Assembly: GCA_951799445.1 (NCBI GenBank)
Contig: OX637291.1
Coordinates: forward strand, 9,364,501-9,428,500
Length of the DNA: 64,000 bases
Origin: Pseudisothecium myosuroides
Taxonomy: Eukaryota; Streptophyta; Bryopsida; Hypnales; Lembophyllaceae
Reading direction: 5' to 3'
Shown: positions 46,963-57,310 of the stretch, piece by piece
How positions within the stretch are numbered: the first letter of the stretch is position 1
Layout of the letters: each line of letters starts with the position of its first letter
Program-made: the position numbers and the translations under genes
Notes under the pieces: model-generated
Database searches by the model: none
What the model saw: only the letters and a program-made list of their open reading frames with translations
What the model was told of the DNA's origin: nothing

Positions 46963-48075
46963 ATGTGTATGAGGTAGTGCCCTCCAAACACCGCCTGGGT
47001 GCAGAGAGGAGGTTTGGAGGGCACTACTTCATACACTTTTTTTAAAAGAAATCTAAGTTTTTAGAACTTCCAAATTTTTAGAGAAACATTTAAAAAAAAT
47101 TGTGCAAGAGGTAGTGCCCTCCAAACACAGTCTCGGTGCCGAGACTGTTTGGAGGGCACTACTTCATACACAATTTTTAAAAAATAATCTAAGTTTTTAG
47201 AACTTCCAACTTTTTAGAGAACATTTAAAAAAATATGTGCATGAGGTAGTGCCCTCCGAACCCCCTCTCGGCACCGAGACGGTGTTTGGAGGGCACTACT
47301 TCATGCACATTTTTAAAAAAAAATCTAAGTTTTTAGAACTTCCAACTTTTTAGAGATCATTTAAAAAAAAATGTGCATGAGGTAGTGCCCTCCAAACACA
47401 GTCTCAGTGCCGAGAGGGGGTTTGGAGGGCACTACTTCATGCACATTTTTTAAAAAATAATCTAAATTTTTAGAACTTCCAACTTTTTAGAGAACATTTA
47501 AAAAAATATGTGCATGAGGTAGTGCCCTCCAAACACCGTCTCGGTGCCGAGAGGGGGTTTGGAGGGCACTACCTCATGCACATATTTTTTTAAATGTTCT
47601 CTAAAAAGTTGGAAGTTCTAAAAACTTAGATTTAAAAAAAAAAATTGTGCATGAAGTAGTGCCCTCCAAACACTGTCTCGGTGCCGAAAGGGTGTTTGGA
47701 GGGCACTACTTCATGCACATTTTTTTTAAAATGTTTTTTTAAAAAGTTGGAAGTTCTAAGAAGTTAGATTTCTTTTTTTTAAAATGTGCATGAAGTAGTG
47801 CCCTCCAAACACCGTCTCGGCACCGAGATGGTGTTTGGAGGGCACTACCTCATGCACATTTTAAAGAAAAAATCTATGTTCTTAGAACTTCCAAATTTTT
47901 AGAGAAACATTTAAAAAAAATGTGCAAGAGGTAGTGCCCTCCAAACACAGTCTCGGTGCCAAGACTATGTTTGGAGGGCACTAACTCTTGTACAATTTTT
48001 AAAAAAAAATCTAAGTTATTAGAACTTCCAACTTTTTAGAGAAACATTTAAAAAAATATGTGCATGAAGTAGTAG
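46963..48075. repeat. tandem array of about eight 75-nt near-perfect hairpins
   Basis: Hairpins lie at about 46963-47036, 47101-47172, 47235-47310, 47371-47446, 47508-47583, 47645-47720, 47783-47859 and 47920-47993, with a truncated ninth at 48058-48075. The period is about 137 bp. Each arm is TGCATGAGGTAGTGCC then CTCCAAAC; the apex holds TCTCGG-NN-CCGAGA. The stem has about 26 perfect base pairs plus 6 at the apex. Spacers carry TCTAAGTTTTTAGAACTTCC; two spacers (47584-47644 and 47721-47782) are inverted relative to the others. No open frame passes through. It is not CRISPR: the units are self-complementary, spacers are repeats and the host is eukaryotic. Confidence 0.9.
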
Positions 48076-48291
48076 ACCAGTGTCTAATTTGGCTACGGAT
48101 TCATCAAAGAGGCAGGAACACCGCACTCGTGATCACCTTTGTCTTTTGATGATGTTTGAGTAATGGAAGTGAAATAACGAGATATTCAAACATAGTAGAC
48201 AAAGTCTAAAGAATTTCACGAACGATAAAAAAAAATTGGGAGTCGAATGTCGCGTGGCAGCCAAGACAGTTTTGATAAATTGCCAAGGTCT

Positions 48292-51200
48292 AGCCCCTCC
48301 TAGGGATGGTCTCAGTGCCGAGATTCTTTTGGAGAGGGGCTCGATCATGTACATGAGTGCTTCTAATTTTAACTGAATTCGACCAATATTATTTTTGAAA
48401 CAAGAATATTCAAACTGATATGGGCTTCAATGTGTCCAATACGGTCGTAATTCATCAGAAAGAGAGGAATCTAGTTAAATGCTCTCCTTCGACAAATTTG
48501 AATCAAGAATTTAAAGGTCGAATCAGGAGATATTCAACCACAGTAGACAAAGATAAAATGCATTTCACGGATGAACCAAAATAATTTGGAGTCGGGTCTC
48601 GCGTGGCACCCTAGGGAGTTTTGAGAAGTTGCCAAGACCTGGCCCCTCCCAGAGACGATCTCGGTGCCGAGACTCTTCCGGAGAGGGGCTCGGTCATGGA
48701 CACACGTGCATCTCAATTAAAATGAAATTGACCAATACTATTTATGAAACATAAAAATTCAAATTGATATGATCTTCAAAGTGTCCAATACGGCTACAAA
48801 TTCATGAGAAAGACAAAAATCTAGTCTAGTGCTCTCTTTTGGCAAGTTTGAATCAAGAAACTAAAGGTCGAATCAGAAGATATTCAACCAGAGTAGACAA
48901 GGATAGAAAGCAGTTCACGAACAAAAAAAAAATTGGATTCCAAAACCCACGTATCATCCCAGGTAGTTTCCAGAATTGGCCAAGACCAGATCCCTCCCAA
49001 GGACGGTCTCGGTGCCGAGACTCTCCCAGAGAGGGGCTCGGTCATGCATACAAGTGCTTCTAAACTGATCAAAATCAACCAATAACATATTTGAAACAAG
49101 AAAATTAGAACTGATATGGTCTTCCAAGTGTGCTATACGATCGCAAATTTTTTACAGAGACAAGAATCCAGCCAAGTACTCTCCTCCAATAAATTTGAAT
49201 CAAGAAACTAAAGGTTAAATTAGGTGATCTTCAACCACAGTAGAAAAAGATAGAAAGTAGTTCATGAACAAATCAAAATAATTTGGTACCAAGTCTCACA
49301 CTCTCACCTGGCACCCCAGGCAGTTTCAAGAAGTGGCCAAGACCAGTCCCCTTCCAAGGACGGTCTCGGTGCCGAGACTCTCCCAGAGAGGGGTCCGGTC
49401 ATGTACAGAAGTGCTTTCAAACCAAAAAGGAATCGACTGAGATTATATTATAAAAAGAAATAATTCAAATTGATATGGAAGTTGAGTGTCCAATACGGCC
49501 ACAAATTCACTCCAATGACAAGAATCCGGCACAAGTGCTTTTGTGCAATGACTTTGAATCAGAAAACTTAAAGTCAAATTAAGAGATAGTCAAACAAAGT
49601 AGACAAAATCTAAAGCGGTTCACGAACGATCAAAAAATTTAGGAGTCGAATGTTTCATGGCACCCCAGGCAATTTCAAGAAGTGGCCAAGACTAGTCCCT
49701 TTCGAAGGACGGTCTCGGTGCCAAGATTCTCCCGGAAAGAGGCTCGCTCATGCACATAAGTGCTTTCAAACCGAAAAGGAATCAAGATAAGTTTCTAACT
49801 GATATGGACGATACTGCTACACTGAAGCTTGAAAGCAAAAAAATATCTTCAAGTGAATATAGCTCAAACGCTCAAAACAACGAAAGTCAACAAAGCACAC
49901 AATCCGTTTTTCACCCCCAGATCCTACTGTCACGCATATTTCAATGCTAGATATCCAGATGCATAACAACATATCTGACACGAACCGTGAAAATGTAATA
50001 TAGTCCACAATAGAACAAAAATGAGGATTCCAATGCCTCAAGTCTCCCACTCTAGATTTAATAAATGGCCAAGAGGCGACCCTACTCCAATACAGTCTCA
50101 GTGCCGAGACACTTCACTGGGGAGTCCTGGTCATGCACAACATTGCTAGTGGACTACCGAGAAATCATCCAATTCATTTGTCACAAGTACAAATTTTACA
50201 CCCCAGTATATGGCTCCAAGAAAATGACGTCTTCTGCTTCTATATATACCCTTTTCAATTATCCCTTGAGTCCTAACCACGTGAATAAGTATATCCTCAG
50301 AAGAATTAAGAGATGCTAAATCAATCAAGTCAATGTTTGAAGCTGCAACGAAAATGAATGGAATGGAAAGCGTATAAAAATGAGAAATGGTCAAGGGGTG
50401 ACTAAGCCCGGGAACAGTCTTGGTACCGAGACACCTCGGTGGCGGTCTTTGTCTTGCACAAAAATCTTTTGGCCCTCATTCAAGGATGTCGAGAATTGCT
50501 CAAATATGTTAAAATTTATCCCCTCTCCGAAGAATCTAGACATATGTACAAAGAACAAGAATCCCACTCTGGTAGCTATTATATCTCAATTGTGATTCAT
50601 AACATCTGCTTACCTGTCAGGACAAAGGTTTGCCCAACGGCAACCTGTGTATGTTGGAAAAATTCAGGATCTTCTACCCTCAACGAAGAGTCTAGCGCCG
50701 AGACTGCAATTGGAGGCAGATCGGGCTTACACAGACTCACTTACACTTTAATGGATGAGAAACTAGCTTTCAGAAAACTGAGTCAAAACAAACCAGGATT
50801 GGTTTGCCTGTCTCGAACGTATGTTCGTTGAAAATGCTCATGATTTGCCACCCCCCTAGAAGAGTCTCGGCACCGAGATTCTCGTAGAATTGGGCCCAAG
50901 TTTGCTCAGCTGAACGTCACGCAGACACAGCAACCGACCAAGTTCAAGAATAAATGATTTGAATCACACTCCCCGCCATCCGAGACTCTAATGCAAACTG
51001 AAATAGCCTCATCTTGATGACACCAAAGAAACCTGAAATAACACACCTAAGTCAATAATTTGGTCACTGAGGAACCAAAAAATGGGGAATGGATCTAAAA
51101 ACTTAAGAGCTGCCCTCTCCTTAGAAGAGTCTTGGTGCCGAGACTCTTATATGGATTGGGCTCGGGGTTGCTCAGGCGAACGATAAAGCACCAAACATTG

Positions 51201-51905
51201 CAAACTCAGTTCAAAAAATAATTTGGACTCATATCCCCCCCCCCCCCCGCCAGCTTGGAGGGAATGCAAAACTCAAAAACTTGATCTCATCAACAGGAAA
51301 TTAGATTTTAAGCATTGGAGTCAAGAATTTGACCAAGAAAGATCAAACAAATTGGGAGCGATTTGCCCTACAGCAACCTATTTAAGTTGAAAAGACTCAA
51401 GAGCTGCCACCCTTGGAAAAGAGTCTCGGTGTTGAGACTGTAGTATGAGAGGGATTAAGCATACACAGACTAGGGATACGATTTCAGTCTCGCCCATTGA
51501 TTGTAATACACCCGAGTTAATATTCTGTCCACTAAGGCTTACATAGCAATACTATTGTGCCATTTTGTAGGTTAGGGTTCAAGAGTATAGCAACAAAATT
51601 TGTCCCCCCCCCGCCATCTTAGTCGAATGAAAGCACAAGAGTGAATAGCAGAACTGGTTTGTTATCCGGCCAATACAAAATCATTCAGAAAATCAAGAGC
51701 TCTCATTTCCAGGGAAAGGTAATGCGAATCGGACTACCCAGATTTCACTCACAGTACCCTAAAAATCAAGCACCTCAAGTGGTATTTTGTCCACCTCCGG
51801 TTAAATGTTTTGAATTTCGGACACTATTCATTGTCAGAAATACTCAAGACTTCCCACCCCCAGCAAAGGGTCTCGGCGCCGAGACTGCTAGAGGAAGTGG
51901 GCCTG
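48292..51905 (+). repeat. array of about 12 longer units with conserved GTCTCGGTGCCGAGAC core
   Basis: Core sites lie at about 48309, 48656, 49006, 49364, 49710, 50094, 50405, 50699, 50866, 51140, 51421 and 51870. The first five are spaced 346-358 bp and their whole units align: GGCACCCCAGGCAGTTTC, GTGGCCAAGACC, the core, AGAGAGGGGCTCGGTCATG, then a phrase CAATACGGCCACAAATTCA. Later units keep only the core and neighbouring C-rich and GGGC(T/C) parts. C-rich DNA before and AGAGGGG after the core pair imperfectly, so every unit can form a short hairpin. The array follows directly on the 137-bp hairpin array. No continuous reading frame. Confidence 0.8.
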
Positions 51906-53654
51906 GCTTGCACAGCCGCACAATCACACTGTTATTCTTGCCGAGCAAGCTTTTACTCTAAACTAAAATCCTACTTATTTCCATCTAGTCTACAGTGCAA
52001 CCCAAAGTACCTTGATCTTATTAACGACATTACTAAATAGCCTGATCCCCAAGTAATTGTTGATTGAAATCGAAACTCGCACCGAACTAACTCCTTGAAT
52101 TTCTAAAAGAAATGAGAAAGGATTTCTTTTAATCATACCTCTTTACTTAGAGGTGGAATCTTGTGTGGATGTACGTCACCAATATCTCCAACTGGGAGTG
52201 CACGACACGACCTTAAAATCCTCTCCATAATGAACTTCTTCCTAATGGTAGCACTCAATTTAGAAATAGAAGTGAGAATAACGGAGAGCATGTAATGCAA
52301 TTTTACTTTACAAAAGTGATTAAGCAATCTGACAATCTAGCATTCCGAAGTTCAGGAATCTAAACAATCAAACATTCAAAAATATCTAAGAAAGGGTTCG
52401 GGTGTAAGAGTTGTATGTTGCGCAAAAACAAAGTGGCAAGTGTCTTAGGCGCTATCGCCGACTTTGAAGATTGGTTTTCAATTTTAGGGTTTGAGGAATG
52501 CGGTCAAAGTCGACGGAACTGGGACTACTGGCTCGGCGGCCGGTCGTGCCAACGTCAAGTTCGATCGAATTTGCGATTAGGGAACAAGTTTGAGAGCTTT
52601 GTTGTGCCCACGGGGTTGGCAAGGTCTTGGCTTGGGTAATTGGGTTAGGTCTTTGCACGGATAATTTTGAAGGGTTCATTTTCATATACTTGCTTTAACT
52701 TTTAATGTTTTGACATCTTGGTTCGTACGTGGAGGTAGCCTTGCTTAGTAGTGATGGATCACCGAACTAGTCCTAGCTTTCTTGGATTTCGTGTAATAGA
52801 AATGATATTGACTTATGCCCTACTGAGCCCTACATTTTGTTTGTGCAATTCGTTGCTTACTATTTATTTTTTCTAATTCTATGATTTCCTGGCGTCACTC
52901 TCTTTTCTCCAAGGGTAATTGCATGAAAGACCGGTACTAAAACTTTGTCACAGAGGGAGTGCCAAAGCTTCCTTTTGCAATAACTTTTGAAGCATGACTT
53001 GCATGAACTTGAAATTTTTATTGGAGATTCCTCTCTTGAAATTAATTGTATGTCATATTTTTCAAAAAAATTCAAAAATCATCTTATATTTAAAAATCAT
53101 TTAAACTAATATGTCACATTTTGAATTTAGAGGGGTTTTAGTACTATGGAGTCTCCAAATTTAATGATTTGGAGCTGAAATTTCTATGGTCTATTTTCAT
53201 AGTAGGAAGTCATGTTCCTACCAAGGGGCATTAAAAAATATTATATTTTATATCCTCTACGTCCATGCAAAGAAGGCTCCCTTACGCACGCAATTCTAAA
53301 TGTTGAAGATGGTTTCAAAATCATTTTTTTGGTGAAATCTCTTCAATATAAAGTCTTCCCATTGCAAATGGCCAATTTTTAGTTTCTTTGAAATTTGTTT
53401 TCCTATTTTGTACAAATTAAAATGTCAAACTATGTATTTTCTTCAAATTAAATTTCAGCTCACACATTTTTGTGAATAACTTTTTACCTAGAGTTTTTTT
53501 AGGTCTGAAATTTTGGTGATATGCTATTTTAAGTGTCATACTAATTATACTTATTTTATTTTATTTTTTAAAATTTATTTGCAAAAGCTCATAGTATTGG
53601 GAGTACTGGCCAAAATGGAACAAAAACAACCAGTCATTCATGCAATCACCCCCA
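51906..53654. other. gene-free interior of the MULE
   Basis: 52400-52700 has gene-like composition (AGTCGACGGAACTGGGACTACTGG and following) and may be a leader of the MULE gene; a 74-codon frame there is not recognisable. The rest is AT-rich without identified content. Confidence 0.4.
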
Positions 53655-53795
53655 AATAATAGTGAAACAGATTGCCCCACACTAATTTATAAACATTTGG
53701 CACTATATGATTATTTTCAATTATTGTAGAAGAATACACTACTTTTGAATTTAGTATTGCTGTAATAAAGACACATGATCCTCCATGTGAAGGTC
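53655..53795. repeat. diverged copy of the repeat at 63236-63370
   Basis: Shares ordered phrases with 63236-63370: GTGAAA..ATTGCCCCA.ACTAATTT, ACATTTG.CACTATAT, TACTTTTGAATT and CATGA.CCTCCATGT. It sits directly before the transposase remnant and may have truncated its 5' end. Confidence 0.55.
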
Positions 53796-53816
53796 TATTA
53801 TGTTTCTGGAAATGAG

Positions 53817-54873
53817 TCGGCGTGTACTCGTGCATTTGTACATCTAGGCACTCACACACATCCTATGAAGGATGGGGAACTCTGCAACATGAAGGAGAGA
53901 ACTCGGAAGCTGATTAGAGAACAGATGGAGAGGACACCGAGTGGCACCAACTCCTCAATTATCTTGGAGGCTACAAAGGAACTCTTGGGCGAGCTAATTC
54001 TACATCCGGATGGAGTGCAGACCAAGACTCTTGACTTCGACAAACTCGTTCCGGTGCTAGACAAATGCAAGTATTTTAGCTTGCCAAGTATTTGAAACGA
54101 GGTAACATCTTTCAAATATTTGAGGAGATTTGGAATGATTGACAGCATTACGAAGTTGAGGGGGCCAAGCATGTGGGCATTTGTTCAAGAGAATAAATTC
54201 TTAGGTCAAGGGACAGATGTGGATAAGGTTTTTGTTTTCAAAATGTTAGAAGTGGGACCTGGAAGTGGACTTGACCTGATGAAGCAAATGCAAAGTGGTT
54301 GACCTTCAAGACGCGTGGCTAATGTTTGACCATGTCAAACGCGTGAAGGAGTGGACAACCATGGCATGTCATGTATATGACTCCATGTATTGTCATGTAA
54401 TGACTATCGTTGTTTGTGACATGCTATCCGAAGATTGCGCGGCCCAAATTCTATTTTGGAAAAACCTAAACTCCGTTGTCGATCGACATGGGGTAGTCAA
54501 CCCTCAATTCAAGGAATTTATGGCAAATAGTGCACAAGCAAATTGGAATGCTGTGCGGATGGTCTATGGATCTGGAGACATTAGCATACCAATGGAACTT
54601 TGTGAAAGAACGTGCTTCTTTCATTGGACTAAATCTTTGGAAAAACATATTAAGGCGGACATTCGCGCGGATTTACAAGATCAACATTGTCTGCTTTGTA
54701 AGCAATACAAGAATGCTACGACTTCTGAGGAGTCCGATACTCGTTACCTAGCCATAAAAACGTGGTGGTTATTATCAGGGGTCACCACGGATTTAGGATT
54801 GCATAGATTGGAGCTGTGACTTTCTTTTGGGCATTTTTGGTATTATCAATAGGGCGGATTCATGCAATTTGTA
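53817..54873 (+). pseudogene. MULE-type transposase, broken
   Basis: Three frames line up in order: FVHLGTHTHPMKDGE to KCKYFSLPSI (to 54095), RRFGMIDSITKLRGPS to GSGLDLMKQMQ (54120-54300) and DLQDAWLMFDHVKRVKEW to GVTTDLGLHRLEL (54298-54819). The third has the phrases MACHVYDSMYCHVMTIVVCD, FMANSAQANWNAVRMVYG and ERTCFFHW, the pattern of a MULE transposase core (Asp in VYD and CD, Glu-rich stretch after). Lesions: in-frame TGA at 54093-54095, a one-base shift near 54290, TGA at 54817-54819 and TAG at 54850-54852. A splice donor TTT/GTAAGT follows at about 54873. The 5' end is missing. Dead copy; mobilisation would need a source elsewhere. Confidence 0.7.
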
Positions 54874-55004
54874 AGTCCTTCTCCTCCTACTTTTCATTTC
54901 GAAATAATCTGGAGTTTTTGTATCTCAATGAATTTTCAAGTGTCCTTATTTCCCTTTAGATTCTATAACTAGAATTTGTAATGCTCTCCAACCCGATCCA
55001 TGGC

Positions 55005-55430
55005 AGGTGGACGTTGTAGATCCCTTTGGACACCAAGAGGGGTGATTGGATGAACATGCTCTTAGAACTTTTATCATTTTCTGGAAAAATTCTGTCGGCT
55101 TTGTTAGGGAGAAATTTGTGAATGTTGCATGTCGTTTAAACCTTGGAGAGCCCTTTTGATACTGAGAGGGGTGATAGGGCGGGCTTCCTCTTGCAATTGT
55201 TTCATTTATTGGGTGGACAATTTTTGTCTGCAATAGGCAAAAATTTGTGACTCATGCATGGCGTTGGTACCTTGAAGACACCTCTCGGTACCGAGAGGGG
55301 TGTAGACGTGGGCTTCGTCTTGGAACTCTAATATTTCTTTGTAGCACAATTGTGGTGTGTAGTAGGAAAAATGTGCAATTGAGGCATGACAATACTACCT
55401 TAAAGGATCCTTTTGGTACTGACAAGGGTT
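55005..55430 (+). repeat. four short units with the CCGAGAGGGG core
   Basis: Cores near 55012, 55147, 55278 and 55403, spaced 125-135 bp: CCTTTGGACACCAAGAGGGG, CCTTTTGATACTGAGAGGGG, CACCTCTCGGTACCGAGAGG and CCTTTTGGTACTGACAAGGG. The third is a perfect palindrome CCTCTCGGTACCGAGAGG. Related to the arrays at 44-52 kb but directly after the transposase. Confidence 0.7.
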
Positions 55431-56149
55431 CTACTGTAGGCTCTATCCTGAAAATTGAATGTGGCGTATGTATTATTTTCTCTCGGGATCTTAGCGAGTC
55501 TGAGCTAGCAAAAATGCCATCTTGCAACCTTGTTGAGATAGTACATAACAAGTGACTTCAACAATTTAGAAATCGGAGGAACGATCTTTACATTACCACG
55601 GTAGACAATTTCGTCAGAGCATTTATACAGATGGTAAGGTATTACCAATACTTGAAGGGAAATGAAGCCGGTACGGGACCGGGGAAGGAAGAGCTAATGT
55701 TCCGCGTTGCCTAGCGTTCAACCGAACAAACAGGCAATCCAAAGTCGCTTACCAAAGATATTTCAAGCATTCCAAGTATAGAAGAATTCTTCAATAGAGA
55801 GCCTCACCCTGAAGGCAAAGAAGTATTTGGATCGCAGAAGAAGAAGGTAGACATGCCACTTGGGTGCGAATATGACTTGCATAGACCGGACAAAGTTAGT
55901 TTCTCCCATCCACGCATTCTATATTTCCACGGTATTAGGTGTATTTTAGATCTACTGTTATATGTGTGCAAAATGACATGTACCCTAAACCGCGGTCATA
56001 GGACACCCTAAAATCGCAGTCATAGGTCCCATCATCTAAAACTATTCAGTTGTGCATGGCAATGAAATTTTGTCACTCATTTTCTCATTTTCCTAGCGTT
56101 GTCTCTTAGTTTTTCAAGGAATGGCTCAACTCCTATTGGAGATGACTCA

Positions 56150-56420
56150 TCCAATATTATTTGTACTTTCATCCACTTTTTCATCTACTTTCATCCAGTA
56201 TTTCATCCACTTCCATCCAATATTTCATCTACTTTCATCCACTTCTTTCATCCAAACCATTTCTTCCTTTGTATGCTTTAATCTAAAATTCAGTTCACAA
56301 CCACAAAATTTTTTGAGACTCTCACCCAAAAAATTTCAAATTTTCAGTCACTTTCATCCAAAATTTTAATCAATTTCATCCAAAATGTCAACCACTTTCA
56401 TCCACAAATTTCCAAATTTT
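56150..56420 (+). repeat. TTTCATCCACT subterminal repeat, right
   Basis: TTTCATCCACTTTCATCCAG-type units in the plus orientation, opposite to 42250-42700. This supports both ends belonging to one element. Confidence 0.75.
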
Positions 56421-56662
56421 ATTTCATTTTTCCATTTTCCATCTAAGATCTACGCTCCCTGCTCACTATTTCCCGCTCTATGCTCGCTGCTCCCCGCTCG
56501 CTTCCTAGCAACGTTGGTCTTATACCCTACATTAAAGACCACTTAGTGTGCTTCCACAAGTCATTTAAATTTGAAGTTTGGTAAATGTAATTTAGTTGCC
56601 TTGCATTTGTGAATTCCCAACAATATACATTCATTTCAGATGCAATGCTAATAGTTTCTTAA

Positions 56663-57310
56663 TTCCTAAACGCCCAAGGCACCCAATTTTGGTGTTGACA
56701 ATACTTTGAAGTTAAATAAAATCTAACCAAGTTGCTATTTTTAGTAGTTTATATTTTTGGAAATTTCTTTTTGAAGTCTAGTTTTAGCATCAAAATTTCA
56801 ATTTTGAAAATGATTGATTATGATTTTTCTATTCAAAATTTTGTGCAAGGGTGTGCATTGCAATCTTGACTTTCCATAGTGTTGAGTGCTCTTGGAAATG
56901 AGCCCCAAATACACTAGATCTTGGGAAAAAAATCACATTAGAAATTCATTTAAAAAAATTGTAGAGTAGATTTTGAGAAGCCATAAATTAATTGGGGTTA
57001 GGCATGTTAGGCCCTTTAACCTCATACGGAGTATTTTTTTAGTGACCAACTTTTTAGATTTGACATGTGAAAAGAGGATTGAAAGGCTTCAAGTCACTTT
57101 CACAATTTTAACACCCTCATGATCAAACATTATAATCTTTTAATCCAGAAGTGATATTGTTATGTTTTTTTTTCCTTTGTGATTTCTAACATGTCTTGTT
57201 TGAGTTTGTATACTTACATTTCAAAAAAGTTTGATACAACTTATCAAATGTTGGCTTTTTGTTCAATTTAGAGCAAATTCTTAGAAGCTAAAAAAAGGCC
57301 TTGGACATGA
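56663..57310. mobile_element. TTAA-flanked MITE, copy C
   Basis: TTAA at 56659-56662 followed by TTCCTAAACGCCCAAGGC; the interior follows copies A and B at 18.2-19.6 kb. The right end has decayed (AAAGGCCTTGGACATGAA) and no second TTAA is kept. Confidence 0.65.

Larger units (their letters stand above)
42186..56516 (+). mobile_element. 14.3 kb Mutator-like element carrying palindrome arrays
   Basis: The left end reads CCGGGGAATGCTGGGAAGCG, then AGCGGGGAGC; the right end, read inward, reads CCAACGTTGCTAGGAAGCG, then AGCGGGGAGC. Flanks share TCTTATA (42179-42185 and 56518-56524; 8 of 9 bases match if AGTCTTATA/GGTCTTATA is used). Next to both ends lie TTTCATCCA/TGGATGAAA repeats in opposite orientation (42250-42700, 56150-56420). 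A broken MULE transposase lies near the right end. A 7-9 bp duplication, long ends and this transposase fit Mutator-like elements. The boundaries are good to a few bases; that all inner DNA moved as one unit is inference. Confidence 0.65.

Noticed and set aside
46963..48075. Regular repeat-spacer array resembling CRISPR
   Set aside because: Units are long palindromes, the spacers are repeated sequence, no cas genes are present and the host is eukaryotic.
51236..51252. Long poly-C run
   Set aside because: Simple homopolymer with no partner structure; probably slippage or assembly uncertainty.
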